A stretch of 64,000 bases of DNA from Alisma plantago-aquatica (lineage: Eukaryota > Streptophyta > Magnoliopsida > Alismatales > Alismataceae), in the NCBI GenBank assembly GCA_963693085.1, contig OY856409.1, positions 661,539,591-661,603,590 on the forward strand. The letters are read 5' to 3'. How positions within the stretch are numbered: the first letter of the stretch is position 1; each line of letters begins with the position of its first letter. A program made the translations under genes and the position numbers. Of this stretch, positions 1 to 10,889 are shown in pieces. The notes below the pieces were generated by a model, which ran no database searches, was not told where the DNA came from, and saw only the letters and a list, made by a program, of their open reading frames with translations.

Positions 1-1506
1 GTTTACCAATATCAGTTGAATTAACCATGCAGGTTCTTATACATGATGATGATCATATCCAGGTAAGGATTACGATTTCATATTCATTGAAAACATGTTA
101 TTAGTTTTATGAATAATGACATATGCTGATGCCCAGTAAATGGCATCTTATGAAAATGATAGGCTGTGAGATCCATGAGTATCATCAAGGTCATGCTTGT
201 TAGATGACTTGTGATGAAATGATTGAGAAATGATAATTGATGAGAGTTAGACTTGATACATTTAGTATTCTACTTTCATAGCTGCTGTTCTAATGATTAA
301 TGTTTGAGAACATGTATGATGTTAAAAGAATACTGAAATGTACCTAACTAATCAAGTATAATCATACCATGTAGAACCCTGATCATAGATCCATCATTGT
401 CAGGAGTTAAATGATGGTGAAATAGGTTTTCTTAAGGTAACTCCTGGACCACATACTTTTGAATATGTGGGGAATATGGATGTGAATACCCTTACATCCT
501 AGTGTAGGAATTGATGTAGATGTACTTTAATCTATCAATCCTTCACTATGTGTTTATGCCGGGGTGATGTAACACTATTCTCCCGAGGAAATCTTTCATA
601 CCGCATCGATGAGAGATAGACAAGAAATCTTTCGATGGTGAAGAGAGTACAGAATGCCACTGTGACTCTAATAGCGAAGTACCCGAATACCCTGGTAAGC
701 TATAGTAGCAGAGACACTAGATGTCCTGCATGTTGATCCTCTTACTGACTGAGGAAGATGAGGTCATAAGAATCCGGCCCTTTTGATGACCTATGTATGA
801 TACCGATGCGACTTAATAGTGATCGGTTGGAGTATGAGCGGTATACCTCATCTCCGCAGGGCATAATAATGTTTGTAAAACATAATCAACCGCGTAGCAT
901 ATCTACTTAGGTTGAACTACGAGATACATTGGTTGAAGTTACATTACTTAGTATACATGTTCTTCATATTCCTTAAATGTTGTTGTTCTAATTAATAACA
1001 ATCTGTTGTTGATTACCTTAAGGCTTTTATTGCTTATGTTATCCTTTGATTGCTATAATAAAGCTTCTGGCGGAGAGTTATAACTCTCGCTGGGACAATT
1101 ATTTAAAATTGTCTCACCCCGTAGGTTTCTAACTTTTAGGTGGACGTCGAGGACGAAGAAACCAATCCGAGGGTGAGTAGTGTCAGCAGCAGCAACACCA
1201 GGGGCAGCAGTGAATCTCAGGTGGAGATACTGACTGTTGTGTCATGTAGTTAGTTGGCCCGATGTCGTCTCTGTACTCTCAGGTCCTTGGAGTTTGTTAA
1301 TCTGAGCTTTTGTATTTTGTTGTATGTAATCACTTAAGAAGTGGTTTAACAAAGATGTAAACTATTACCTTGCCTTTATGAAAGAAGTTTCTTGTCTTCA
1401 AGATCTTGTCTCGAAAAGTTTTAATTTCCGATGATTTTTCGTATTCCGCTGTTAATTGAATGCTTCTGCTGAGTTTATATCGTGTTTTAGAGATCGGAGG
1501 CCACAT
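1..1506. repeat. Tentative gypsy-type LTR remnant
   Basis: No ORF of any length with a recognisable domain is found here. The composition and text resemble the promoter-to-U5 part of a long plant gypsy LTR: a segment rich in CCG/CGG words (about 540-900), a serine/acid-type GAC-GAG-GAC stretch near 1141-1200, then a T-rich tail ending in CGGAGGCCACA near 1505, which could be an LTR terminus ending in CA. No second copy lies in the window, so termini and target duplication cannot be verified. It could equally be ordinary degraded intergenic DNA. Confidence 0.3.
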
Positions 1507-1991
1507 GAATTATGGGAGATTACCATTTGGTGTAATCATTTTATATGTGGTTTCATTATTCATGTTTTAGGATTTTGATTCTCACTTCAAAGATTAAGGG
1601 GAGCAAGAAGCTACTTTTTGGCTCTTCTAAGAAGAGAGAGATATTTTCTTTAGCTATTCTTTAGAAGAGAGACATATTTAGACCATCAACAATCTAAGTC
1701 TAGGCTAATATATGTAGGAGATAATAGATTGTATTGCTCTTTGACATGTGTTTATAATAGTGTATAGCAAGATAGAATGATTTTAGGGGAGGATATTGAA
1801 TCTAGGTTTTGTGGAGCAATAGTCTAACCTAGAAACGGGTAGAGCAAGAGTTACTTTAGGATTTGTGATGTGAGTAGACATAGGTTTTGCAAGACACTTA
1901 TGAAGTTTTCTATGTTTCTAGGAGGGTCGAGGAAAAGGTTGAGGATGTTGGAATAGCAAAAAAAATCAACTTTGAGTAATGAATGTAAGAC
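1507..1991. other. Anonymous spacer, left flank of the 1997-8634 element
   Basis: I see no gene here. The block continues at 8640 after the inserted LTR element, as the duplicated ATAGT shows. Together 1507-1996 and 8640-9005 form the pre-insertion sequence bordering element X. The text (short T-rich and AGAGAG words) has no motif I can assign. Confidence 0.4.
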
Positions 1992-1996
1992 ATAGT
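1992..1996. repeat. Target site duplication ATAGT (left)
   Basis: ATAGT directly precedes the TG of the left LTR and recurs at 8635-8639 directly after the CA of the right LTR. A perfect 5-bp duplication is the expected footprint of LTR-retrotransposon integration and fixes the element's ends. Confidence 0.9.
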
Positions 1997-3030
1997 TGAT
2001 CGGCCTTTTTTACGCGTCTGGAAATGAACGAGGGACAAAGGAAGGAATCAAGCTTTAAATTTATAACCTGAAACCTTTTAGGCCCCCGCAACTTTATTAC
2101 AGGGTCGAAGTAGATATACAGGGTCGAACACAGGGACGTGGTGACGTTTAGGACGCCACCAATCTCATTCTTTAGTCAGATAAGCCAAGATGATAGTCGA
2201 TAAAAGTAATTGCTAAAACTAGTCTAGCGGGTTGTCACGATATAAAACAAAACAAAGAAAAGAAAACAAAACAAAACAGAGCTCATGAGTCTACTAATCA
2301 GAGAAAGAGAGTTCTTGGCTATGTAACCATAAACGGGGCAGTCTATGCACTCGTTCTCGGGCATAGACAACCCTCGAACACCCAAGCAAGCATCTAGTAC
2401 GCACAGTGGCATTTGTCCTGTGGGGTCATCCCACTCGCTCTCGCGATGCGTGACTAGAACCATAGACAATATGTCAATGACCCTCTCTCAAGGAATGACA
2501 TATCAACACCTCGGAATACACTAAGTTCCCTCTCGGGTCTTAGGATATTCCGGGGTGTTAGGAATAGAATACCTCAGATCTTCCCCCTCTCATGTTTGGA
2601 TCCAAACTATCGTCTCTTAGCTATTCCTACAACGGATCTCTCGATACAGGCAGAAATAACAGTTCAAGTGAGTAAGAGATCAACCAAACTAGCAATCATA
2701 ACTTGGAAAGAGAAAATAGAACATGCAACATACTAGATCTGATATGAATCTACTTGCTTATGGAAAAAGTATATAAACATGCCCAGATCGGGCTACATAG
2801 CCAAGAAGGAGCTAACTAGCCATAGACAAGCATAATTGGCACCGAACAAAGATGGATAAACATCGTTTGTACAAGAAACAAAGGAATGTAGTAGAATGAA
2901 AGAGAAGAGGGAAGAGATATATCCCGTAGAGGAGAGGTGGCTCTCGCTCCTCGGCCTCTGTGCAGGTCGGATCTCAATCCTTGGGTCTTCTCTTCGTCCC
3001 TCTAGACTCCTCGGCTCTCTCTCTATAGAC

Positions 3031-3120
3031 CGTATTGGGCAAACCGTATTGGGCAACTGTATCGGGCAAACCGTATCGGGAAACTGTATCGAGCAACCAT
3101 ATCAGGAAACTGTATCGGGC
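3031..3120 (-). repeat. LTR minisatellite, 7 units of about 13 bp
   Basis: Degenerate tandem copies of CGTATCGGGCAAAC, alternating with TGTATCGGGAAAC-type variants. The matching array in the other LTR (7969-8086) has about nine units, so unit number has changed since insertion or differed during reverse transcription. Confidence 0.85.
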
Positions 3121-3338
3121 AGTAGACTCTTGGGGAACTCGACACACTAGCTCCTTGGTCTAGGTACTAGCTTTTGCAGGGTCCTCCCTCTGGCTCATCT
3201 CTTTCTCTATAGGTTGGCAACTGCTATTTATAGGCAGCGAGTTGATGAGAGTTGTAGCTTTTATTGGTCCACGTGTCCTTCATCCGTGGCTTCAATCTTG
3301 AGGCATCAGGTGGGCCAATATGACTGTCGCACGAAGAC

Positions 3339-3420
3339 CGTATCGGGCAAGGGGAGTGTCTGGAAACTGTATCGGGCAGGCCGTATCGGCCAGGCCCTAT
3401 CGGGCAGCCATATCGGCCAG
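3339..3420 (-). repeat. Second GTATCGGGC-type subrepeat cluster in the LTR
   Basis: A looser set of CGTATCGGGCA / CTATCGGGCAG / CGTATCGGCCAG words, about 220 bp from the first array and beyond the TATA box. The counterpart is at 8304-8398. The same core word occurs on both sides of the TATA box. Confidence 0.75.
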
Positions 3421-3656
3421 ATGCTGGAATTCTTGTCTTTTTAGGTTCGATACTTGAGAGTCCTAAAATTGGCTAGTTTTGGTGCCTGCAAGTCAAAAAT
3501 CGGATAATTAGCTACATTATTGGCTATTTTTACTACTTTTATCTAATGCGAGACAGAAATCATAAAACATGAACAAAAGAGTGTATATTAAGACTAAAGT
3601 GGCACAAAACTATAGATAAAATGCATAGAAAAGATGCGCTAATTTGGGTGTTATCA

Positions 3657-3695
3657 ACTACCCCAAGCTTAAAACTTGCTTGTCCTCAAGCAAGA
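3657..3695 (-). promoter_or_regulatory. Polypurine tract and conserved 3' block
   Basis: On the minus strand this reads CTTGAGGACAAGCAAG, then AAGCTTGGGGTAGT immediately before the LTR start TGATAACACC. The pairing of a GAGGACAAGCAA block with a G-rich tract just upstream of TGATAA is characteristic of plant Tat/Athila-lineage elements, where it primes plus-strand DNA synthesis. Confidence 0.75.
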
Positions 3696-4959
3696 CTGTG
3701 CTCAAAGAACAAAAGATAACATCCAAATTAAGCTTGGAAATAAATGTTAAGGTTAAGAAAACAGTTTAAAACATCAATTCTCCTGATCCATGTCATTTTA
3801 GAACAAACCCCCACCTGTCAGGCACAATCCTGCCAAAGCAAGATCAAAGAGTTTCCAGGCAAGATTAAGCAAATTCACTACAACATGTAGATACTCATGA
3901 GGGTTTGAACCATAATTATTAAACATGAAAGAATTGACACATAGGTGATCACGCAGGTGATGAGCAATGAGCAATTACCATGAATCCATGCAAACCAATT
4001 AGGAATACCATGCCTCTCACTTATTCATGTCCTAAGAAATAAAGCAAAAAGACTCTAATGACTTCTGAGGATCCCGATCTGCGTCAGGTTGGTCCATGTA
4101 ATGAGCAACAGTCCCTGCAGTCCGAACCAGTTGGTCCAAAGAGTGAGATGAACTCCTCATACTGTGCTCAAACCAACCCTGCTACTGAGATGATCTCATA
4201 GGTCTCCTAGGGGTTCCTAGTGACTCTCTAATGAGCATTTAGAGTGGTACTACCAGTCACGACATATCCGCGTTCGTGAGCGTAGTCATACACCGACTGG
4301 GCACCATCCTCAACTCTCCTAAAAGAGAAAACATCGCTCATTTATTGTTCACACTCAGGCTTTTATCATGTGCATTCTATTTTTGGGCTTGGGTGAGAAC
4401 TATATAGATATTTTTGGGATTTTGTGGGTGGCCAAGCCTCTTTTGCACATTTTTATATTTTCATCTTTTTGACTCAATCTAATGTGAGAAGGCATGTAGT
4501 CCATCAAGGAGAAATATTTCATCTTGATCATAGCTCAAAGCCCATCATAATCTTGATACCTGTGTGACAAGTAGCAATTATGATTCAAGAATCCTTAGAA
4601 TAGAGGCAAGCTTGTGGAATTCGCAGCTAGGAGACTTTAATCATGATTTAGCTCATTCCAACGGTCCTTTACCATGGATTTGTCATTCACAACATAGATC
4701 AAGGGAATTTTTCTTTAAGCTATGAAAAAGGGACATAACCTTAGATTTATTACCAAACTCAAGGAAAGAGTCAAAGAGCAAGTCAAGCAAGAGGTCAAGC
4801 AATTTTTAAGATAAAAACTGTGCAATTAGGCATAAAGTCAAGCATTTATGTATTAGAGTCACACCACATAGCCATAATTGCGAAGCTACAAGTTTATGTT
4901 ATATGAAAGAAATAAATGTGCATGCAAGAAGAGTGAAGAGAAAGAAGGGCGAAGCCTAC
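3696..4959. other. Non-coding internal region of the Tat/Athila-type element
   Basis: Between the two polypurine-like blocks there is 1.3 kb of AT-rich DNA without an ORF above background and without a recognisable gag or pol motif on either strand. It may be the 3' untranslated part of the element or relics of a lost coding region. Confidence 0.6.
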
Positions 4960-4995
4960 CACCCCAAGATTAAGAGTTTGCTTGTCCTCGAGCAA
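4960..4995 (-). repeat. Second polypurine-tract-like block
   Basis: On the minus strand this repeats the 3657-3695 arrangement: CTTGCTCGAGGACAAGCAAA followed by a CTTGGGGTGG-type purine run. It lies about 1.3 kb upstream of the tract next to the LTR. A shorter AAGCTTGGGGTGG also occurs inside the ORF near 5629-5643. Confidence 0.7.
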
Positions 4996-5140
4996 GATTT
5001 AAACTTGAAATAGTGAGGTAGGAATGCATGATTGTTAATGGCAGTTATTGAAGTTCTAAAGATGATGCATGGATGCAAGGAAATAAAATAGTTAGAGGAA
5101 AGAAGCTAACTAATAAGAACAGGAACATTAAAATTTATTG

Positions 5141-6763
5141 TTATAAAAGGGCGGGAGGGTGGGTAAGAGAAAAAGGGGGTGGTTGCCCCACGATACCGAC
5201 ACTGGGATCCCAAATCCTAAGTTTTGGGACCAGTGTCACCTGTGTCTTGCTGACGGGTTCCACCACATAGTAGGAGTAGAATAGGCGGATGTGTTGGCCC
5301 TTCCAAGTCCGAAGAAGCGAAGTGAAATCTGGCGACTCGGTGAAGTCATCTTTGTGCTGGAAGTGGCTTGAACTGCACTGGGATGAATTCTTCGACATTT
5401 CATCCTCAGGGTACCTTTCATTATATGATTCTGAAAATGAAGGTCCTGGGATGTCGACACAAGATGAGATAGATGAGGGAGGTTGGACGCCATCTTGAGG
5501 ACTCATATCTTCTCTCTCCATCTCTGCACTTGAGGTTGGATGCTCAGATAAATCTTCATGTACCGTCTGAGTCATCCAATCATCTTCTAAGCAAAAAGTA
5601 CCCCCTAAAGAATCTGTTAGTGGTTCTACCACCCCAAGCTTATCACCTGGCGTAGAGTCAGGGGTGTCTTCATGCTCAGCAGCCATGTTGTAATGAACCG
5701 TCCATCCTACCCCCTTGACGTCCACCAAGCCTTGTAAAGTTATGGTGGCGAATGATGGCTCGTGCTGCTCCAACTCGTCTTCATTACTATACTCACTGCT
5801 CCATGTCGAGCATCTGTCGTCATTATCATCGTCGAGCAAATTGTTCCAAACCATGGTTGGTGTACTACTCAAAGTGAAATGACAAGTCTCAATATGAGAA
5901 ATGTCACTCTGGTCTGGTTCAATATCTAACTCTGGTTCCTCAAACCAACCTTTTGGTTGTGAGGTCGATTGGCTTTTCGAGTCTTCATCATCGTCATCAT
6001 AGACCCATTCATGTCTATGACTCATTTCTTCCATTGGTTCATCAACTGGGTCATCTGGATAGAATGAAGGGCTTCCCCAAGTGGGTTGGTCTTCACAGAA
6101 AAATCCTAGTGAATCCAGTTGATGGTCCGAATAGGATGATGATGCATACTCCACTTCAGACCCAATGGAATGGTCTTGATGACTAACATATTAATTATCT
6201 TGTGATGGCATTTGTAATTGGATTGTAACTAAATCAATGAGCTCTTGGAGCCTCCTGCCTTGTTCAACATCTTTATCATGAAGTTGTTGTACTTGAAAAA
6301 CAATGCTTTCAAGACCCGTCGATTCTGCCATGCACATCGGTTTCTGACCTGCTGTACCAAACTGATGTGCTTGAATGAATCCTTGCTCAACAGTTTGAAC
6401 TAGACTTCTACTGCAGTTTGCAGCCTCGGTGGCTACTTTGAGATGACGATCCTGCTCTTCTAGCAGTTGTTACATTAGATCAACATCTTCTTGGAGATGA
6501 GGCGCTAAGGAGGTGAGTGCTTGAATACTTTCCCTAGCCAACTCCACTGCCTTAATCAGTTCTTGATCCCATGATAGAATTGGGGTCGATGGTTGACTGG
6601 CAGTCTCCTTTGTTGGAATTTCAACATATGACAAAGGTGGAGGTGAGTATAACTCGACTAGTTGCAGAGCATGACCTTCACTTATTTTCCAGCAGTCGGA
6701 ACTGTGGAAAAACTCAGGAGGACAGGTGGACAAGATGACTTGTCTTGCGGAAGCAAGGTCCAT
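5141..6763 (-). pseudogene. Single ORF of the non-autonomous LTR element, function unknown
   Basis: One reading frame runs from ATG at 6761-6763 to TAA at 5141-5143 (about 540 codons). It is broken only by two in-frame TAA codons, at 6470-6472 and 6191-6193. The predicted product starts MDLASARQVILS. Its first third has a Pro/Ser-rich stretch followed by Glu/Gln/Leu-rich helices that look coiled-coil-like (about residues 75-190). The rest is very acidic, Ser-rich and low in hydrophobics, with a DDDDED run near residue 235. The end is more hydrophobic, with an IRLFYSYYVVEP motif and a Pro-rich tail. I recognise no gag, zinc knuckle, protease or integrase domain. The position right after the primer site is where gag sits in an autonomous element, so it may be a diverged gag, a different structural protein or an acquired gene. 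Retention of one frame over 1.6 kb suggests recent coding function. Confidence 0.6.
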
Positions 6764-6911
6764 GGCTGAAAAAAAGAGGTAAGAGAAAAAGAAAAGTGAT
6801 TTAGTATATATGAACAAGTATGTGTAAAGCAAGAGGAAAACTATGCATGTATATACAGACTTATAGTGACAGAACAAAAATCTACTAGGTGTGTAAACGT
6901 GGAAAACCACT

Positions 6912-6929
6912 TCCCCGGCAACGACGCCA
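6912..6929 (-). promoter_or_regulatory. Primer binding site, tRNA-Asp type
   Basis: The minus strand reads TGGCGTCGTTGCCGGGGA, 5 nt from the end of the 5' LTR. It matches the TGGCGCC...CCGGGGA primer site used by plant Tat/Athila elements with one or two differences. It fixes the element's orientation and lineage. Confidence 0.88.
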
Positions 6930-7968
6930 AAAGTTGATCGGCCTTTTTCATGCATCCGTAAATGAACGCAGGACAAAGGAAGGAATCAAGCTTTAAATTT
7001 ATAACCTGAAACCTTCTAGGCCCCCACAACTTTATTACGGGGTCGAAGTAGATATACGGGGTCGAACACAGGGATGTGGTGACGTTTAGGACGCCACTGA
7101 TCTCGTTCTTTAGTCAGATAAGCCAAGACGATAGTCGATAAAAGTAATTGCTAGAACTAGTCTAGAGGGTTGTCACGATATAAAACAAAACAAAGAAAAC
7201 AAAACAAAACAAAACATAGCTCGTGAGTCTACTAATCAGAGAAAGAGAGTTCCTGGCTATGTAACCACAAACGGGGCAGTCTATGCACTCGTTCTCGGGC
7301 ATAGACAACCCTCGAACACCCAAGCAAGCATCTAGTACGCACAGTGGCATCTGTCATGTGGGGTCATCCCACTCGCTCTCGCGATGCGTGACTAGAACCA
7401 TCGACAATATGTCAATGACCCTCTCTCGAGGAATGACATATCAATACCTCAGAATACACTAAGTTCCCTCTCAGGTCTTAGGATATTCTGGGGTGTCAGG
7501 AACAGAATACCTCAGATCTTCCCCCACTCAGGTTTGGATCCAAACTATCATCTCTTAGCTATTCCTATAACGGATCTCTCGATACAGGCAGAAACAGCAG
7601 TTCAAGCGAGTAAGAGATCAACCAAACTAGCAATCATAACTTGGAAAGAGAAAATAGAACATGCAACATACTAGATCTGATATGAATCTACTTGCTTAAG
7701 GAAAAAGTATATAAACATGCCCAGATCGGGCTACATAGCTAAGAAGCAGCTAACTAGCCATAGACAAGCATAACTGGCACCGAACAAAGATGGATAAACA
7801 TCGTTTGTACAAGAAACAAAGGAATGCAGTAGAATGAAAGAGAAGAGGGAAGAGATATAGCCCGTAGAGGAGAGGTGGTTCTCGCTCCTCAGCCTCTGTA
7901 TAGGTCGGATCTCGATCCTTGGGTCTTCTCTTCATCCCTCTGGACTCCTTGGCTCTCTCTCTCTAGAC

Positions 7969-8086
7969 CGTATCGGGCAAACTGTATCGGGAAACTGTAT
8001 CGGGCAAACCATATCGGGCAACTGTATCGGGCAAACCGTATCGGGCAACTGTATCGGGCAACTGTATCGGGCAACCGTATCAGGCA
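7969..8086 (-). repeat. LTR minisatellite, about 9 units
   Basis: Tandem CGTATCGGGCAAAC / TGTATCGGGCAAC units, about nine copies against seven in the sister LTR. Confidence 0.85.
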
Positions 8087-8189
8087 GTAGACTCTTGGGG
8101 AACTCGACACACTAGCTCCTTGGTCTAGGTACTAGCTTTTCCAGGGTCCTCCCTCTGACTCCTCTCTTGCTCTGTAGGTTGGCAGCTGC

Positions 8190-8197
8190 TATTTATA
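8190..8197 (-). promoter_or_regulatory. TATA box of the 5' LTR
   Basis: The minus strand reads GCCTATAAATAGCAGC, a near-consensus plant TATA box. It sits between the two GTATCGGGC clusters and is conserved in the sister LTR at 3225-3232. Transcription would run leftward toward the primer site. Confidence 0.6.
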
Positions 8198-8303
8198 GGC
8201 AGCGAGTTGATGAGAGTTGTAGCTTTTATTGGTCCATGTGTCCTTCATCCGTGTCTTCGATCTTGAGGCATCAGGTGGGCCAATATGACTGTCGCACGAA
8301 GAC

Positions 8304-8398
8304 CGTATCGGGTAAGGGGAGTGTCAGGCAGTTGTATCGGGCAGGCCGTATCGGGAAGTCGTATCGGCCAGGCCCTATCGGGCACCCGTATCGGCCAG
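8304..8398 (-). repeat. Second subrepeat cluster in the 5' LTR
   Basis: CGTATCGGG(T/C)A, TTGTATCGGGCAG, CGTATCGGCCAG and similar words, loosely spaced. It is upstream of the TATA box in element sense and matches 3339-3420. Confidence 0.7.
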
Positions 8399-8634
8399 AC
8401 GCTGGAATTCTTGTCTTTTCAGGTTCGATACTTGAGAGTCCTAAAATTGGCTAGTTTTGGTGCCTGCAAGTCAAAAATTGGCTAATTAGCTACATTATTG
8501 GCTATTTTTACTACTTTTATCTAATGCGAGGCGGAAATCATAAAACATGAACAAAAGAGTGCATATTAAGACTAAAGTGGCACAAAACTATAGATAAAAT
8601 GCATAGAAAATATGCGCTAATTTGGGTGTTATCA

Positions 8635-8639
8635 ATAGT
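8635..8639. repeat. Target site duplication ATAGT (right)
   Basis: Perfect match to 1992-1996, directly after the terminal CA of the right LTR. Confidence 0.9.
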
Positions 8640-9005
8640 ACCAAATTCTTTTTCAGAAATATCTACATTATTGGAATAACATTGAGGGTAACCCCCTACT
8701 TCCCACTAACTACATCACCCCAAGATGTGTAGTAGGGAAGTAAGTGTTGGTTGTATGCTTTGAGAGCCACCGTGAAATTATTGTAATGGAGATACTTTGT
8801 GTATGATTTTATTATAAATAAAAGGTGACTCCACTTATTATGCTTATTTCATTATTGAGATATATGTTATAGACATTGGAAGAGAAAGTGTCCTCTCTAC
8901 CTAGAGAAATTGAAGAACGAGGAGGGGATAGAGATATCCACCTCAGGTATATATGTGATGGAGATAAACTTATGTACATTTTTTACATGGGTATTAGATA
9001 CCAGA
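8640..9005. other. Anonymous spacer between the two LTR elements
   Basis: Continuation of 1507-1996 after the insertion. It contains a TATAAATAAAAGG word near 8813 and short AGAGA words but no ORF with a recognisable domain. Its end at about 9005 is set by where homology to the right LTR of element X (39876 onward) begins. Confidence 0.4.
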
Positions 9006-9460
9006 TGTGTGGCAACATCATTTCCAAAGCATGAGCAACATAGTATGATAATCAAAGTTCTCAATAACATCAACAATATGGAACATAATGTTTATTTCCT
9101 TGGCACACATAAGATAAAGGAAAATAAAGATAATGTCCACATCAGGGACTACATAATTATGCGAAGAAATATAAATGTACTACGCCACATAAAGGACACC
9201 TTGGCATGCACCTAGCTTGATCTTAGTACTCTACAACATAAGACTCCAGATGAGCAGGTCCTTCTGTCCATGCAATATCCCAGGGGGATAAACAATTCAC
9301 AACATGTACCAAGAGAAAATGAGTCAGCAATTGATGGTACTACATTCTTATATCAAGCTATTTGCAAAATATAGGTACTAAGTATGATTCAATGTAATGT
9401 TAAAACAAGGCACGAAATATTTGGTGGACTAAATTTGTGAAAGTAAGGATAGCAATATTT
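9006..9460 (-). repeat. Element X left LTR, segment 1
   Basis: Colinear with 39876-40330 with frequent substitutions. Shared text includes GTCCTTCTGTCCATGCAATA and the GTACTACATTCTTATAT word. Its outer end starts TGTGTGGCAACATC against TGTGATGACATAC at the right LTR. It stops at the LINE insertion point. Confidence 0.78.
9445..9460. repeat. LINE target site duplication (left)
   Basis: AAGGATAGCAATATTT, 16 bp, perfectly repeated at 15756-15771 on the far side of the LINE. Confidence 0.93.
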
Positions 9461-9490
9461 GATCTCAATTAAAGTTTTTGTGAGTTGAGA

Positions 9491-10889
9491 ATGGCTCCCG
9501 TGCTCCCCGACTCCTCCGCCCTGGATGACAAGACGATTGGGAAGGTGACAGCGCCTGCTCGACCACCTTACCGTAATGTTCAATGGCGTGATAACAACAT
9601 CATATCTGGGAATGGTCCGGAGGAGCTTCGCAAATCTGGGAAGGTGCAAAAGTTGGCTTCAGATCTGGTTCTGATCAAACGGGAGTCTATCCAGCCGAGG
9701 AAAGAGGGAAAACCTACAGACCTGAAGAAGACAGACATTACTATGACAGAAGGGAAAATCTCTTATCCTAAGAGAGAAGCAAGGGAAAATGTGAATCGAT
9801 GGAGTAAGTGCCTTCTGGGATACATTATTGATTGTCCCTCATATTCCTACTCTTGCCAATCATTTTTCTGGGGTATGGAGAACTCAAGATGGCTTCGAAG
9901 TTTTCGACAGGGGTGAGGGCTTTTTCTTGGTACGTTTCTCTAGTCAGGATGACCTTAAGATGGTTCTAAACTCTAAATGGTATGTTAGAAGGAGACCGGT
10001 TGTTTTGAAGCGACGGTCAATCAGTGAGAAGTAGATGAAATCGATTCTTGAGGATGTCCCAGTTTGGGTGGATATCTGCAAACTTCCTATGGAGCTATGG
10101 GATGTTCAGACATTTGAAAGGATAGGTTCTTACCTTGGTACTCCGGTCAAAATGGATGAGAGTACTTTTAATCTGGGTTGCATTAAACGCGCCCGTATTC
10201 TGGTTGTGATGAATAAAGATGATCTATTTCTGAGTAGGCTATCATTGGTCAGTGACGAAGGGGATGTGTAGGTTGTTGAACTGGAATATGAATGGATTCC
10301 CTACAGATGTATGAAGTGTGGATTCCTAGGTCATGGTAATTGTCGTGCAGATCCTGCTCTGACCAGACCAATCTTAAAAGCTGATAAAAATTCTAAGAAG
10401 GTATGGGAGGTTAAAAAGAAGCAAGAACAAACTCATCACAATGAGATTCCCACAGGCAGTAAGGATGATGATGGTCTGTATATCATTGAGGAAGTGGTGG
10501 ATGAGGAGGAAATTAATCGAGCAAGAGAGGAACTGTGTGAGGAAGTTCCTGCTGTTGAAGATCTGTTACTATCTAAAGAAGTTAATGAAGGTTTTGAAGT
10601 TAGTAATGCAAGGGCATCTAGTTCCTCAGGTCCTTCGACTCCGGTTTCTATTCATGTTTCTCCTAAAGTTTCTCCAAGTAGTAATATCAGTTCGCAGGCT
10701 TCATCAGCTCCAGCTATTAATGTTGTGAATACTATCAATCTTAAAGACCCTCCTAGATGTCAAGCTAAGCTAAATGTGGGTATCTATCACAGGGTTGAAA
10801 ACTCTCAATACTCTCCTATTCAAGCTGATCTTCATTTGTCATCTCAAAACACTGAGGCTGACAGTTCAACAACCCCGGGTATTAAATGA
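9491..10889 (+). pseudogene. LINE ORF1: DUF4283 / CCHC nucleic-acid-binding protein
   Basis: In L1-type plant LINEs ORF1 binds the element RNA and forms the ribonucleoprotein. The ATG at 9491 opens MAPVLPDSSALDD. A DUF4283-like region follows, visible as a GFFLVRFSSQDDLKMVL block at about 9925-9980 and a VPVWVDICKLPMELWD block near 10060-10110. A Cys-rich knuckle CMKCGFLGHGNC lies at about 10314-10350, shorter than the usual CX2CX4HX4C. The C-terminal part is acidic and Ser-rich. A frameshift lies between about 9830 and 9890, and in-frame TAG codons are at 10032 and 10269. The final TGA (10887-10889) overlaps the ORF2 ATG as ATGA. The protein cannot be made intact. Confidence 0.85.

Larger units (their letters stand above)
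1997..3656 (-). repeat. 3' LTR (element sense) of the Tat/Athila-type element
   Basis: This 1660-bp copy begins TGATCGGCC and ends GTGTTATCA on the plus strand. It aligns along its whole length with 6935-8634. The 40-bp length difference is largely explained by fewer copies of a 13-14-bp subrepeat. A TATAAATA box on the minus strand at 3225-3232 matches that of the other LTR. Confidence 0.92.
1997..8634 (-). mobile_element. Non-autonomous Tat/Athila-type LTR retrotransposon
   Basis: This is a complete 6.6-kb element with near-identical terminal LTRs (1997-3656 and 6935-8634), TG...CA ends and a perfect ATAGT target duplication. It reads on the minus strand: the 5' LTR is the right one, followed by a primer site resembling the complement of tRNA-Asp (TGGCGTCGTTGCCGGGGA), the signature of plant Tat/Athila elements. 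A G-rich polypurine tract precedes the left LTR. Between them lie only 3.3 kb with a single disabled ORF of unknown function. No protease, RT, RNase H or integrase motif is visible, so it must rely on another element's enzymes. The two LTRs differ by a few percent by eye and in subrepeat number, so this is one of the younger insertions here. Confidence 0.9.
6935..8634 (-). repeat. 5' LTR (element sense) of the Tat/Athila-type element
   Basis: 1700 bp, TG...CA, colinear with 1997-3656. It lies next to the primer site, so it is the transcribed promoter LTR. It carries the expanded subrepeat array (7969-8086), the second cluster (8304-8398) and a TATA box. Confidence 0.92.

Noticed and set aside
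1141..1260. Possible exon (GAC/GAG-rich, Ser-rich translation)
   Set aside because: No open frame of useful length or splice-site context. The surroundings resemble the U5 region of a gypsy LTR.
2793..3150. Overlapping ORFs on both strands in the LTR
   Set aside because: They are translations of the GTATCGGGC minisatellite, appear in both LTRs, and have no domain.
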